Shown: one piece after another, positions 1-8,013 of the stretch
Position numbering within the stretch: the first letter of the stretch is position 1
Layout of the letters: each line of letters starts with the position of its first letter
From: Arthrobacter humicola
GTDB taxonomy: Bacteria > Actinomycetota > Actinomycetes > Actinomycetales > Micrococcaceae
Assembly: GCF_022803015.1 (NCBI RefSeq)
Contig: NZ_JAFKON010000013.1
Span: forward strand, 28,552-92,551
Reading direction: 5' to 3'
DNA length: 64,000 nucleotides
The notes under the pieces: generated by a model
Database searches by the model: none
What the model was told of the DNA's origin: nothing
What the model saw: the letters and a program-made list of their open reading frames with translations, nothing else
Translations under genes and position numbers: made by a program

Positions 1-30
1 GGGCACTGACTGCAGGGTCTGCGATGCCAT
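1..30 (-). CDS. paaA: 5' end of a leftward gene, probably paaA (phenylacetyl-CoA epoxidase subunit A), partial
   Basis: Only the first ten codons lie in the window: ATG at 30-28 reading M-A-S-Q-T-L-Q-S-V-P, preceded on the minus strand by a good ribosome binding site (AGGAGC, 4 nt upstream). Ten residues cannot identify a protein. The paaA assignment is inference from the two PaaR-like palindromes directly upstream (40-78), the same sites that precede paaI, paaZ and paaJ here, and from the absence of the paaABCDE epoxidase genes elsewhere in the window. Confidence 0.45.
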   Translation of the reverse strand, partial: MASQTLQSVP

Positions 31-39
31 GGTTGCTCC

Positions 40-78
40 TAATGAATTTCCGATAAATAATTACCGACCGTTCGTTCA
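40..78. promoter_or_regulatory. Two adjacent PaaR-type (TetR) operators
   Basis: Bases 40-59 (TAATGAATTTCCGATAAATA) nearly match the site before paaI at 26361-26380, and 61-77 (TTACCGACCGTTCGTTC) is identical to 51653-51669 before paaJ. The two sites abut upstream of the leftward gene starting at 30. Inference: they control that gene; the rightward padR operon is over 100 bases away with its own repeat. Confidence 0.7.
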
Positions 79-143
79 GGATATGCGGAAGGCTGGAGAT
101 GCGTCAAGGACGGCTGGCCGCTAAACCGCTGCGCCTTGGCCAT

Positions 144-190
144 CTATACCTAGAGCCACAAGGCTTGATACCCTTCAGCTCTAGGTATAG
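144..190. promoter_or_regulatory. 13-bp perfect inverted repeat, probable PadR operator
   Basis: CTATACCTAGAGC (144-156) and its exact complement GCTCTAGGTATAG (178-190) are separated by 21 bases. The right arm runs into the ribosome binding site (AGGAGG, 189-194) of the padR-like gene starting at 199, so a bound repressor would block transcription start or translation. PadR repressors are generally autoregulated by dyads in their own promoters; assigning this one is inference. Confidence 0.65.
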
Positions 191-198
191 GAGGCGCG

Positions 199-561
199 GT
201 GCGGATTGATAAAGACCTGGTCGCCGCCTCGGCCACGCCCTTGGTGCTGGGCATTTTGGCCGAGGGCGACCTGTACGGCTACGCAATCCTCAAGCGGGTG
301 AGTGAGCTCTCGGGCGGCGGCATGCAGTGGACCGACGGCATGCTCTACCCGCTTCTGCACCGGCTCGAGCGTCTCGGTTACGTATCCTCGCTGTGGGGTA
401 CCTCCGACGCCGGGCGCCGGCGCAAGCACTACACCATCACGCCGGCGGGCCGGGACGCCCTCGCCGACCGCCAGGAGCAGTGGACCGTCGTCGCAGACGC
501 GCTGCGCCAGGTGTGGCAGACCACCCAGGGGCCGGCGGCCGCGACTGAGGGGTGGGCGTGA
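199..561 (+). CDS. PadR-family transcriptional regulator
   Basis: A 120-residue winged-helix protein of standard short PadR length. The N-terminal half has the family pattern: a glycine-tyrosine turn in the first helices (LYGYAILKRV), then the LYPLLHRLERLGYV recognition helix and wing, and the KHYTITPAGRDAL segment. The start is GTG behind an AGGAGG site. The stop overlaps the next gene's ATG by one base, so the two are translationally coupled; PadR regulators commonly sit just before an integral membrane protein in this way. Probably represses its own operon through the dyad at 144-190. Its ligand cannot be inferred. Confidence 0.9.
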   Translation: MRIDKDLVAASATPLVLGILAEGDLYGYAILKRVSELSGGGMQWTDGMLYPLLHRLERLGYVSSLWGTSDAGRRRKHYTITPAGRDALADRQEQWTVVADALRQVWQTTQGPAAATEGWA

Positions 562-1910
562 TGACGCCACACGCTGAGCTGGAGGCCCAGATCGACCGGT
601 GGCGCGGCTACGTTCAGCGGAACCGGGCGATCTCCCCCGCCGACGTCGACGAGCTGGAGGATCACCTGCGCGAGCAAATCGCCGACCGGCAGGCGACCGG
701 CCTCGACGACGAGGAGGCCTTTCTCGTCGCCATCAAGCGCCTGGGCAACCTGGACGCCGTCTCACGCGAATTTGCCCGTGAGCACTCCGACCGGCTGTGG
801 AAGCAGCTCGTCCTGGTACCGGCCGGCCCCGACGACGCCAGTGCGTCCGCGTGGCGCGAGCTGGCCGTCGTCCTGGCACTCGCCGTCGGGGCGGGTGTGG
901 CGGTCAAGGCCGGCTCTGCCTGGTTCGACGACGGTGCAGCCTTGATGCGCAACTTGGGCCTGCTCGTCTTCCCCTTCCTGGCCGCGTACTTCGCGTGGAA
1001 GCGGCGCCTCACCGGTGCGGTGGCGGCGACACTGATCGTCCCGTTTGCCGCCCTGGCGGTCGCCCTCAACGTCTACCCGTTCGCCCCGGCCGGATCCACC
1101 GGGATGCTCGCCGCCCTGCACGCCCCGGTCATCCTGTGGCTGCTGACCGGGGTGGCCTACGTCGGCGGGAGGTGGCGGTCCGACAAGGGACGCATGGACT
1201 TCGTCCGGTTTACCGGCGAGCTAGCGGTCTACTACACGCTGCTGGCGCTGGGCGGCGCAGTCCTGATCGCCCTCACACTCGCGAGCCTCCGGGCTATTGG
1301 TGTCGATTTCCAGCCGGTCCTGGAAGACTGGGTTCTGCCGTTCGCCGTGCCCGGCGCCCTCGTCGTCGCGGCCTGGCTCGTCGAGGCCAAGCAGCAGGTT
1401 GTGGAAAATATCGCCCCCGTGCTCACCCGCGTTTTCACACCGCTGACCGTTGCCATGCTGCTGGTCCTTCTGACCGTGCTTGCCACAGCGGGCGGTTTCG
1501 TCGATATCGACCGCAACCTGCTCATCCTCATGGACGCAATCCTGGTGCTCGTCCTCTGTCTGCTGCTCTATTCGATTTCCGCCCGCGACCCGCTCGCCCC
1601 TCCCGGACTGTTCGATGCACTGCAGTTGGCCCTCGTCATCGCGGCCCTTGCGGTCGATGCCGTGATGCTGACCGCGATGCTGGCCCGTATCGCCGAGTTC
1701 GGCTACAGCCCCAACAAGATCGCCGCGCTCGGCCTGAACCTGCTGCTGCTGGTGCACTTGTTGCGCGCGGCCTGGCTCGCCGTCGGATTCCTGCGCGGCC
1801 GGCTCCCGTTTGCTGCCGTCGAGCGCTGGCAAACCCGCTACCTGCCGGTCTACGGCGCCTGGGCAGCAGTCGTGGTGGTGGTCTTCCCGCCTATCTTCGG
1901 CTTCATTTAG
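561..1910 (+). CDS. Permease-prefix-domain integral membrane protein
   Basis: 449 residues. The first ~80 residues form a soluble alpha-helical segment (IDRWRGYVQRN, DVDELEDHLREQI, DEEAFLVAIKRLGNL) like the 'permease prefix domain 1' found in membrane proteins paired with PadR regulators. About ten hydrophobic helices follow to the C-terminus, with no ATPase or recognisable transport motif. ATG at 561 overlaps the padR stop (TGATG). Likely an envelope-stress or efflux-associated membrane protein controlled by the upstream PadR; the substrate is unknown. Confidence 0.8.
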   Translation: MTPHAELEAQIDRWRGYVQRNRAISPADVDELEDHLREQIADRQATGLDDEEAFLVAIKRLGNLDAVSREFAREHSDRLWKQLVLVPAGPDDASASAWRELAVVLALAVGAGVAVKAGSAWFDDGAALMRNLGLLVFPFLAAYFAWKRRLTGAVAATLIVPFAALAVALNVYPFAPAGSTGMLAALHAPVILWLLTGVAYVGGRWRSDKGRMDFVRFTGELAVYYTLLALGGAVLIALTLASLRAIGVDFQPVLEDWVLPFAVPGALVVAAWLVEAKQQVVENIAPVLTRVFTPLTVAMLLVLLTVLATAGGFVDIDRNLLILMDAILVLVLCLLLYSISARDPLAPPGLFDALQLALVIAALAVDAVMLTAMLARIAEFGYSPNKIAALGLNLLLLVHLLRAAWLAVGFLRGRLPFAAVERWQTRYLPVYGAWAAVVVVVFPPIFGFI

Positions 1911-1973
1911 GCAGCAGGGTCTCCGCACAACAGAGAATGTCAGCCCTCGCCCATATCGTGCAAGGCTAGTGCC

Positions 1974-2396
1974 ATGGATCTGGAGGTGTCGCCCGCGCTT
2001 ACGATTCCCGCGTCGGAACTCGGCTGGCGGTTCTCGCGTTCGTCCGGGCCAGGCGGCCAACACGTCAACACGTCGGACAGCCGCGTCGAGCTCTCATGGG
2101 ACGTCGCCGGCTCGGCGGCGCTTTCGGATGGCCAACGGCAGATGCTCCTCACGCGACTCGGACAACGCCTCATCGCCGGGGTGATCACCGTGACCGCATC
2201 GGAGCGGCGCTCCCAGCTGCGCAACCGCGAGATTGCTTTGGCCAAGCTCTCAGCCCTCGTGGCAGAGGGGCTTGCTCCCGAGGCTGCCCGCCGCCGGCCG
2301 ACCAAACCCACCCGGGGCTCGAACCGGCGGCGCCTCGCCGCAAAGGAACAGCGGGCGGTGACGAAACGGCAACGTCAGCGGCCGTCCGCCGAGTAG
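1974..2396 (+). CDS. arfB: Alternative ribosome-rescue factor ArfB (peptidyl-tRNA hydrolase)
   Basis: 140 residues. The GGQ catalytic motif is at residues 27-29 in the context SSGPGGQHVN, as in release factors. The protein lacks the codon-recognition domains of RF1/RF2 and ends in a highly basic tail (about residues 105-140, rich in Arg/Lys), which in ArfB occupies the empty mRNA channel of stalled ribosomes. Length and architecture match ArfB (YaeJ). It appears monocistronic. Confidence 0.9.
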   Translation: MDLEVSPALTIPASELGWRFSRSSGPGGQHVNTSDSRVELSWDVAGSAALSDGQRQMLLTRLGQRLIAGVITVTASERRSQLRNREIALAKLSALVAEGLAPEAARRRPTKPTRGSNRRRLAAKEQRAVTKRQRQRPSAE

Positions 2397-2481
2397 CTCC
2401 GTCCAGTCACTTATCAGTCGCGGGCAGCCGGAGCGCACAGATGGAAACCTGTTCGATCGGCTAACCCGACGCGGCTGGATT

Positions 2482-2811
2482 CTAGGCTGCTGCCAGCCTC
2501 CGGAGCCGCGGGGCCGGCGCATATTCCGTCGGCGCAACGATGCTGAGCTGGCATTCTGACTGGAGCGGATCAATGGCGGCCGGGAGGTGGTGGGAGGCTG
2601 AGCACTCCCGCAACTGCTCGAGGGCCGCCGGTTCCACCACGGCGTGGCTGACATCCAACACAAGGTGGAGTCCTTCTTTCAGGTGGTTTGCCCGCTTGAC
2701 CACCACGTACAGGGCCTGGAGGCTCCTCGCCGTCACATGTCCCTGCGCTGCTACTTCTGCCTGACCGCAGTCGAGGTCGAGCCTGACAAGAACCCGGAGT
2801 TTGTGGTTCAA
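2482..2811 (-). CDS. Small orphan protein, possibly STAS-like
   Basis: Unrecognised protein of about 109 residues. I chose TTG at 2811 because AGGGG lies seven bases upstream and because the longer reading frame runs through a duplicated 20-mer (2841-2883) that looks non-coding. The sequence alternates hydrophobic strands and helices (LRVLVRLDLDCGQ, SLQALYVVVKRA, LHLVLDVSHAVV, ALEQLREC), reminiscent of a STAS fold, and ends in a basic tail. Codon use fits a coding frame. The function is unknown and the start uncertain. Confidence 0.5.
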   Translation of the reverse strand: MNHKLRVLVRLDLDCGQAEVAAQGHVTARSLQALYVVVKRANHLKEGLHLVLDVSHAVVEPAALEQLRECSASHHLPAAIDPLQSECQLSIVAPTEYAPAPRLRRLAAA

Positions 2812-2840
2812 AACGATTCCCCTGTTCGTGCATTCACCGC

Positions 2841-2883
2841 TTGGCCGCGACGCTGCGACCGGTTTGGCCGCGACGCTGCGACC
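2841..2883. repeat. Direct repeat of a 20-mer
   Basis: TTGGCCGCGACGCTGCGACC occurs at 2841-2860 and again at 2864-2883, period 23 (not a multiple of three), upstream of the orphan gene on the minus strand. It is either a local slippage duplication or paired binding sites. Confidence 0.7.
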
Positions 2884-2973
2884 GCAACCCAGCCTAGGCA
2901 GGGAGTGTGACGTAGGCAACAGTGCGCTTCATATCCGGGAAACCTCGCGTTATGTGCCGGTTTGTTGGCCACA

Positions 2974-3028
2974 AAGTGTTGATCGGCGGCCCCGGCGTAC
3001 TGTATTGGGGGCCGCCATGGGGCCCCCA
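2974..3028 (+). promoter_or_regulatory. Promoter-like repeat element, copy A (upstream of lepB)
   Basis: Shares with copy B (12586-12640) GTGTTGAT and GTACTGTATTG at the same 21-base spacing, then a short G/C inverted repeat (GGGGCC...GGCCCC). Read as a promoter: -35 TTGATC (2979-2984), 16-base spacer, -10 TGTATT (3001-3006). Both copies precede rightward envelope genes by about 70-110 bases. Confidence 0.5.
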
Positions 3029-3116
3029 ACCGCCGCGGCGAGGAACTACCTCACCGGATGCAGGACGAGCCAGCGCCGGCGTCTTGAGTCCGGACCGCCG
3101 GTGATAGCTTGAACTC

Positions 3117-3830
3117 GTGAACATCGGCGCAGGCAAGAAGCTCCCCCTCTGGGCCTCCGTGACCCTGAACATGCTGGTAGCCCTAGTGGCCGTCGCCCTG
3201 ATCCAGGGGTTCCTGGTGAAGGCCTACCGGATACCGTCAGGATCGATGGAGCCGACGCTGCAGGGGTCTGCGGGCGACGGCGACAGAATCCTCGTGAACC
3301 GTCTTGCCTACGCTGGCTCAGAAGCACGCGCCGGTGACATCGTGGTGTTCACCCGCCCGGACAGCTGGCAGACGGAATCGGCGGTGGCACGCAGCGGCGG
3401 GTTCGCCGGGTTTGCCCGTTCGTTCGGCGATGTGACAGGGATCGGGCCCTCCAACGAGCAATTCCTGGTGAAGCGGGTGGTTGCGACCGGTGGCCAAACC
3501 ATCAGCTGCTGCGGAGAGGATGGCAAGCTGCGCATCGATGGCCAGCCCCTCGACGAGCCCTACATTTTCGAGGATTTGCCGTTTGAGGCTGGCAGCAACG
3601 ACTGCAAGACCAGCCCCGGTTCGCTCAGGTGTTTTCCTGCGTTTACAGTCCCCGAGGGAGAGCTCGTGGTGCTCGGGGACCACCGTTCGGTCTCGGTTGA
3701 TTCGGCCATCGCCTGCCGGAGCCTGACTGTTGTAGCAGGCGTCTGCATGAGGACAATTAAGTCCTCGGCCGTCGTCGGTCAGGTGGCGGCGAGATTCTGG
3801 CCCCTTGACCGCGCTGGCGGAGTGGGCTGA
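3117..3830 (+). CDS. lepB: Signal peptidase I
   Basis: 237 residues, a serine/lysine-dyad membrane protease that removes signal peptides outside the cytoplasmic membrane. One N-terminal transmembrane helix (about residues 13-33) is followed by box B with catalytic Ser43 (PSGSMEPTL), box D with Lys119 (FLVKRVVATGG) and the late GDHRSVSVDS box. GTG start. It is convergent with the tyrosine-kinase gene, separated by a bidirectional terminator. The exported Tat-type protein at 6.8-7.8 kb could be a local substrate (inference). Confidence 0.92.
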   Translation: MNIGAGKKLPLWASVTLNMLVALVAVALIQGFLVKAYRIPSGSMEPTLQGSAGDGDRILVNRLAYAGSEARAGDIVVFTRPDSWQTESAVARSGGFAGFARSFGDVTGIGPSNEQFLVKRVVATGGQTISCCGEDGKLRIDGQPLDEPYIFEDLPFEAGSNDCKTSPGSLRCFPAFTVPEGELVVLGDHRSVSVDSAIACRSLTVVAGVCMRTIKSSAVVGQVAARFWPLDRAGGVG

Positions 3831-3848
3831 CTTTTCGGGGTAACGAAA

Positions 3849-3878
3849 ATCCCCTCGGAGCGGTCGCTCCAAGGGGAT
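3849..3878. terminator. Bidirectional intrinsic terminator
   Basis: A 13-bp stem with one mismatch, ATCCCCTCGGAGC / GCTCCAAGGGGAT, loop GGTC, flanked by A-rich and short T-rich sequence. It sits between the converging lepB and kinase genes. Confidence 0.75.
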
Positions 3879-3898
3879 ATCTTCAGTGCTAACGCGCC

Positions 3899-5365
3899 TC
3901 AGTGCGACCGAGCGGCCACCGGCTCGACGGATTGATACGAGGTGTAGTACCTGTACGAGCCCGCGCCTGTGGTGGGCACGCGGTTGAGAATGGTGCCCAA
4001 GACGTTGCCGTTCACCCGCCCCAGGTTGCCGAGGGATTTGCCAAGCTCTTCATCGGTGGTCTTTCCGGACCTGACAACAACGATTGCTCCGTCGGCAATG
4101 CGTGTGAGGACGGCGGCGTCTGTCACGGGGAGCAACGGCGGGGCGTCAACCAGCACAATGGCGTCCTGTGCGAGGGTCCTGAGCAACGTCTTCATGGCCT
4201 GGGAGCCCAGCAGCTCACTGGGGTTCGGCGGGATCCGGCCGGACCCCAGCACCCGCAGGTTAGGCATCGCGCTCCATTCCTGCAGCACGTCTTCCAGCTC
4301 GGCGTGGCCGCTCAGGACGTCGGTTACACCCACGCCGGGGATCAGGTTGAATACGTCGACCAGGGTGGGGCGGCGTAGGTCGCCGTCGACCACTACAACG
4401 TTCTCACCGGCGGCGGCCATGGTGACCGCCAGATTGGCCGTCACCGTCGATTTACCCTCGGCCGGAACTGAACTCGTCACCACAATGATCCGCGGCGGAT
4501 TGTCGACGTCGACGTACTGGAGATTTGTCCGGAGCTCCCTCAGGGCTTCGGTGATGGCATGCGAACCTTCGCCCGATGCGACCGGGCTGAATCCATCGTC
4601 CAGCACGGTGCTTTTCCCGTCCAAGCGGTGGTCCACCGGGAGCGTGCCCAGCACGGGCACGCCGAACCGGCGCTCGATCGCAGTGGCACTGCGGAGCCTG
4701 CGGTCCAAACGGTGGCGAAGCATGGCGTAGAGGATGCCAAAAACCAGGCCGGCCAAGGCTCCGATGGCCAGGGCCAGCTTCACGTTGGGAGATGTTGGGG
4801 CGGTCGGCAGGAGGGCTTGGCCGAGGGGCACCACGCGGATGACCGGTACGGGGACGACGTTCGAGCCTTCCACCGCTTGGATGCTTTCCAATTCCTTGAC
4901 TTGCTCGGCGAGGCCCATGACCCAGGCATCCGCGACCCGTTGGGCCATCGCGGGGTCAGTGGACGTGGCCGTGACGGCAAGCTGGGCGCTTTCCTTCGGT
5001 ACGGACACGGTGACGGCCCCCAGGAGAGCGTCCGGCGAAGTGGTGAGGCCAAGGGACTTGACGACTCGCTCGGCCACAAGCCTGGACTTGGCCACAGACT
5101 CGTACTTGGCGGCCTTGGTCTGGGCCAGGTTCTCGCTCATGAGCGAAAGGCTGAGGTTATCCGAGCCGCCTGCCACCACGATCCCGCTGGACTGCGCCGA
5201 GTAGATCTTCGGCTGAAGGAGGGTCCAGCAAAAAGCGAGCACGGTGAGAGCCAGGGTGAAAGCCAAGATGCCCTTCCACCGGGCCCGGGCGATGCGCAGG
5301 TAGTCCTCCAGGGCAAGCCCCGCGGGTGTCTGCCCGTTGTTCTCGGCCGTCTCAAAACCAGTCAC
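3899..5365 (-). CDS. Polysaccharide co-polymerase / BY-type tyrosine kinase (Wzz-CpsD fusion)
   Basis: About 488 residues from GTG at 5365, chosen for the GGAGAGG site just upstream. The N-terminal Wzz domain is bracketed by transmembrane helices near residues 31-50 and 197-216. The C-terminal cytoplasmic kinase has Walker A (SSVPAEGKST, ~300), Walker A' (VVVVDGDLRRP, ~325-333) and Walker B (IVLVDAPP, ~405). The tail holds a tyrosine cluster (YRYYTSYQS) typical of autophosphorylation sites. The family controls exopolysaccharide chain length and export. The phosphatase at 8014 is the expected partner, but no Wzx/Wzy or glycosyltransferase genes lie in the window. Confidence 0.9.
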   Translation of the reverse strand: MTGFETAENNGQTPAGLALEDYLRIARARWKGILAFTLALTVLAFCWTLLQPKIYSAQSSGIVVAGGSDNLSLSLMSENLAQTKAAKYESVAKSRLVAERVVKSLGLTTSPDALLGAVTVSVPKESAQLAVTATSTDPAMAQRVADAWVMGLAEQVKELESIQAVEGSNVVPVPVIRVVPLGQALLPTAPTSPNVKLALAIGALAGLVFGILYAMLRHRLDRRLRSATAIERRFGVPVLGTLPVDHRLDGKSTVLDDGFSPVASGEGSHAITEALRELRTNLQYVDVDNPPRIIVVTSSVPAEGKSTVTANLAVTMAAAGENVVVVDGDLRRPTLVDVFNLIPGVGVTDVLSGHAELEDVLQEWSAMPNLRVLGSGRIPPNPSELLGSQAMKTLLRTLAQDAIVLVDAPPLLPVTDAAVLTRIADGAIVVVRSGKTTDEELGKSLGNLGRVNGNVLGTILNRVPTTGAGSYRYYTSYQSVEPVAARSH

Positions 5366-5449
5366 GTGTTGGTCCTCTCCCCCGTGCCTGGTCCCAACGA
5401 CCCACACGAAAAGTTACTTTACGGTACGGTGACCGCGTTGGTGTGCATA

Positions 5450-6637
5450 TTAACCGCGCAGGAGCAATCCCTGGCCGACGAGGCCCTCCACGGCCGCATC
5501 GAGCAACACTTCATAGCCCTCGGGCAGCCCGTGTACGGCCTCAATTCGGGCTGCCAAAGTCTGCAGCGAGACGGGACGCTGGGCTGTCTGCCAGATGATC
5601 GGTCCGATGCCACTGAGCCTGATGACTTCAGTTTCCGTCAGAACCAGAAGGTCTCCGCCGATTTCTACTGCGTCAACGGCGTCGGTCCGTTGCAGCCAGC
5701 CTCCGGGGATCGGTTCTTCCTTCTTTTCACCTGCCTGGTGATCTGCCTGCTCCGCTTCCGACTCCAGCAGGGCGGGAGCCCATGCGGTGATGACTTCTGG
5801 CCGGTCATAGGGCTGCGCCAAAAACAGCGGCGCCAGGCTGTCCGTTAGGTCCGCGGCTTCGGAATAGCTGACACGGAGCACTCCGCCCACGCTGTCAATC
5901 AGCCGGCAGAGCGACTGAAGCGGCTGGAACACGGCAGCCTGGGAGGAGGTGTCCGGGATCAGCGCAAGCACTGCATCCACCAGAGGGACCGGCTCGATGA
6001 CGGGGAGCTGATACTCGCCGCCGGTAACCCTGTCGAGCAGTGCGATGGACGTGATGCGAGGGCTTTCCGGTGCGACTTTCAGGCCAAGTTCGTCCGGGCC
6101 CACCTGGAGTTTCGCTGCGCCCGTTGTTGTCTGCTTGACCGACAGCGGCTTCGGGTACGGCTCGATTGTCCCGTCAGCACGGATTGCAACAGTTTCGTCA
6201 GTTATGTAGCCGAAAGTCTGGGCAAGCTGCGAAGAGGCGGTGGTCTTTCCGGTGCCGGATTTTGCGACCAAGGCAATGACCGCGCCCTCGGCATCGGCCA
6301 CACCGCAGGCGTGGAGCATCGTCAACTCGCCGGCGCGCTCAAGGATGGCAGCGACAGTGACCTCCGAGGTCACGGCTTCGGCCAAGACCTCGAACGTGTC
6401 CGCGCCGAGATGCTTCACCCCGCCTCCGGGGAGCTTCGAATCAAAGTGGAGGGAAGCGGTGAAGGGTTGGGCTGAGACGCTGGGCTCCGCTACCGATGTG
6501 ACGGACCTCAGATCTCCTAAGCAACGGCTCCAGGCCTCAGCCATCGCTTGCCGTTGAGTAAGTGTGGTGGCCGCACCCCACCTGACTGTGAAGTTGATAC
6601 CCAGCACGTCAAGGGACAAGTCATTGGGCGCGCTCAA
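5450..6637 (-). CDS. HPr-kinase-like P-loop protein fused to a PqqD-like domain
   Basis: 395 residues, TTG start behind GGTGAG. The central part resembles HPr kinase/phosphorylase: Walker A AKSGTGKTT at about 125-133, then GYITDETVAI, which fits the aspartate-containing strand. The first ~100 residues are unassigned. The last ~90 (ITAWAP... DAVEIGGDLLVLTETEVIRLSGIGPIIWQ ... EGLVGQGLLLRG) have the pattern of a PqqD-like winged helix, the fold used as a RiPP recognition element. HprK-like kinases modify peptides in some lasso-peptide clusters, but no precursor or cyclase is visible here. It lies 84 bases upstream of the BY kinase on the same strand, so the substrate may instead be an envelope protein. 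Confidence 0.7.
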   Translation of the reverse strand: MSAPNDLSLDVLGINFTVRWGAATTLTQRQAMAEAWSRCLGDLRSVTSVAEPSVSAQPFTASLHFDSKLPGGGVKHLGADTFEVLAEAVTSEVTVAAILERAGELTMLHACGVADAEGAVIALVAKSGTGKTTASSQLAQTFGYITDETVAIRADGTIEPYPKPLSVKQTTTGAAKLQVGPDELGLKVAPESPRITSIALLDRVTGGEYQLPVIEPVPLVDAVLALIPDTSSQAAVFQPLQSLCRLIDSVGGVLRVSYSEAADLTDSLAPLFLAQPYDRPEVITAWAPALLESEAEQADHQAGEKKEEPIPGGWLQRTDAVDAVEIGGDLLVLTETEVIRLSGIGPIIWQTAQRPVSLQTLAARIEAVHGLPEGYEVLLDAAVEGLVGQGLLLRG

Positions 6638-6819
6638 TCAATCTCACCAATCCGGCAACGCCTTAAAACCTCACTGCCCTCTACCAGCAGATACCCGCGC
6701 TGCAAGAACCGTTCTGACATGGCAACCCCAACATGATCCCCGATATTTTTGCTTCTGGCCATTAGATCACTAATGGCCTATTGCACGAGCCGGAGCATCT
6801 GCAGTGGAGCCCCCTACAC

Positions 6820-7773
6820 CTAGGGCTTCCTGAGAGTGGCAAACCTGTGAACCGCTGTGAGAGTTGTGCGCTCGTTGGTGGCGGAGTCGATGACGGTGAC
6901 AGTCACGGTGACGGTGTAGTTCAACACTGTGCCCTTGTTCGGCGCCGAACCATTGCCCGTTCTGGAATAAGATCCGAAAGTGAAAGCCTCGGAAGTACCC
7001 CCGGCCGGCACAGCCAATGCTCCGCTCCAGCTTCCCGCAGACACGGCCGTGTTGTTGATCTTGCCGATCACGAGCCCTATGCCGGAGTTGGCCGTGGTCG
7101 TATCTGCGGGATCGATGGCGATGCTTACGGACGCAGTTCCCGACATGACAGCACCGGTTGTCGAGACGGAGAAGCCCTTGGGACCCGTTCCCAGCACGGC
7201 TGGCGTTCCCGTGACAATCGGATCAGCCGTGCTGGGGACAATGCTTGCTGACAGAACTGGCTTTAGAGAGGCAACAAAGACCATCGCGGGCAGAACAGTC
7301 TTCTTGGTGGCGGACTCGACCACGGTGACCGTTACGGTGACGGTGTAACTCAGTACGGCGTCTTTCGGCACCGTACTCGTTCCCGTTCTCGTATACACGA
7401 AGTCGTAAGGAGAGGACTGCCCGCTGGGCGGCAGGGCCGAAGCGGTGACGGCGAGGCCAATGCCAGCAGTCTTCGCAGCAGCGTCGGGTTCGATAGCAAT
7501 GACGACTGAAATAGCTCCCGCCACAGCAGCACCGGTCGTGGCGACAGCGAAGCCCTTGGGCCCCGTTCCATGCATCAGCCTAGTTCCGATGACCGTTGGA
7601 GCCGTCGTGCCGAGAACAAGGCCTGCCGACAATGTCGGCTGCGGCGTCGATGCCGCAGCGGCCGGCGCTGCTATAGCTGCCGCGATCACGGGCAGACTCC
7701 ACGCGGCGCCCTTAACAACTGCACGGCGGTCGAAACTAGCTTTCGGTGCAGCCAGGCTCTTGATCTCCGACAT
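6820..7773 (-). CDS. Tat-type exported protein with two internal repeats
   Basis: 317 residues. The N-terminus carries a twin-arginine signal (DRRAVVKGAAW, then an alanine-rich hydrophobic core ending near residue 42). The mature part is two homologous ~130-residue beta-rich repeats, each containing a GTGPKGF(A/S)V(A/S)TTGA segment, an alternating V/I strand, and a YTVTVTVTV strand followed by (E/D)SAT. No catalytic motif, Cys or cell-wall anchor. It looks like a surface or matrix structural protein of immunoglobulin-like fold. First gene of a probable minus-strand operon with the HprK-like and BY-kinase genes, and divergent from the phosphatase at 8014 over a 240-base promoter region. Confidence 0.75.
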   Translation of the reverse strand: MSEIKSLAAPKASFDRRAVVKGAAWSLPVIAAAIAAPAAAASTPQPTLSAGLVLGTTAPTVIGTRLMHGTGPKGFAVATTGAAVAGAISVVIAIEPDAAAKTAGIGLAVTASALPPSGQSSPYDFVYTRTGTSTVPKDAVLSYTVTVTVTVVESATKKTVLPAMVFVASLKPVLSASIVPSTADPIVTGTPAVLGTGPKGFSVSTTGAVMSGTASVSIAIDPADTTTANSGIGLVIGKINNTAVSAGSWSGALAVPAGGTSEAFTFGSYSRTGNGSAPNKGTVLNYTVTVTVTVIDSATNERTTLTAVHRFATLRKP

Positions 7774-8013
7774 CTTTTACCCCAAGTCGTGTGCGGCGGA
7801 GAGCCCCCAGTCGAGCAAGCTCCTGCCGAGCGTTTCGGCATCCTTTGACGACTGTACGCAGAAAAGCATGAATCTTCAATATCAAGATGCTTTATTTTCA
7901 AGAACGACAGAATTAGCCACTATCTCCTTGAATCGATCTGGTCGCGCCCTGCGCGGCTAGACTCGGGAACCACGTCGCTGGCAAGAGTTTCGATAATGGA
8001 AGTTGGATAAACC

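Noticed and set aside
4559..5848. Long plus-strand frame across the BY kinase and HprK-like genes
   Set aside because: It crosses the gap between two well-supported minus-strand genes and shows no protein-like pattern.
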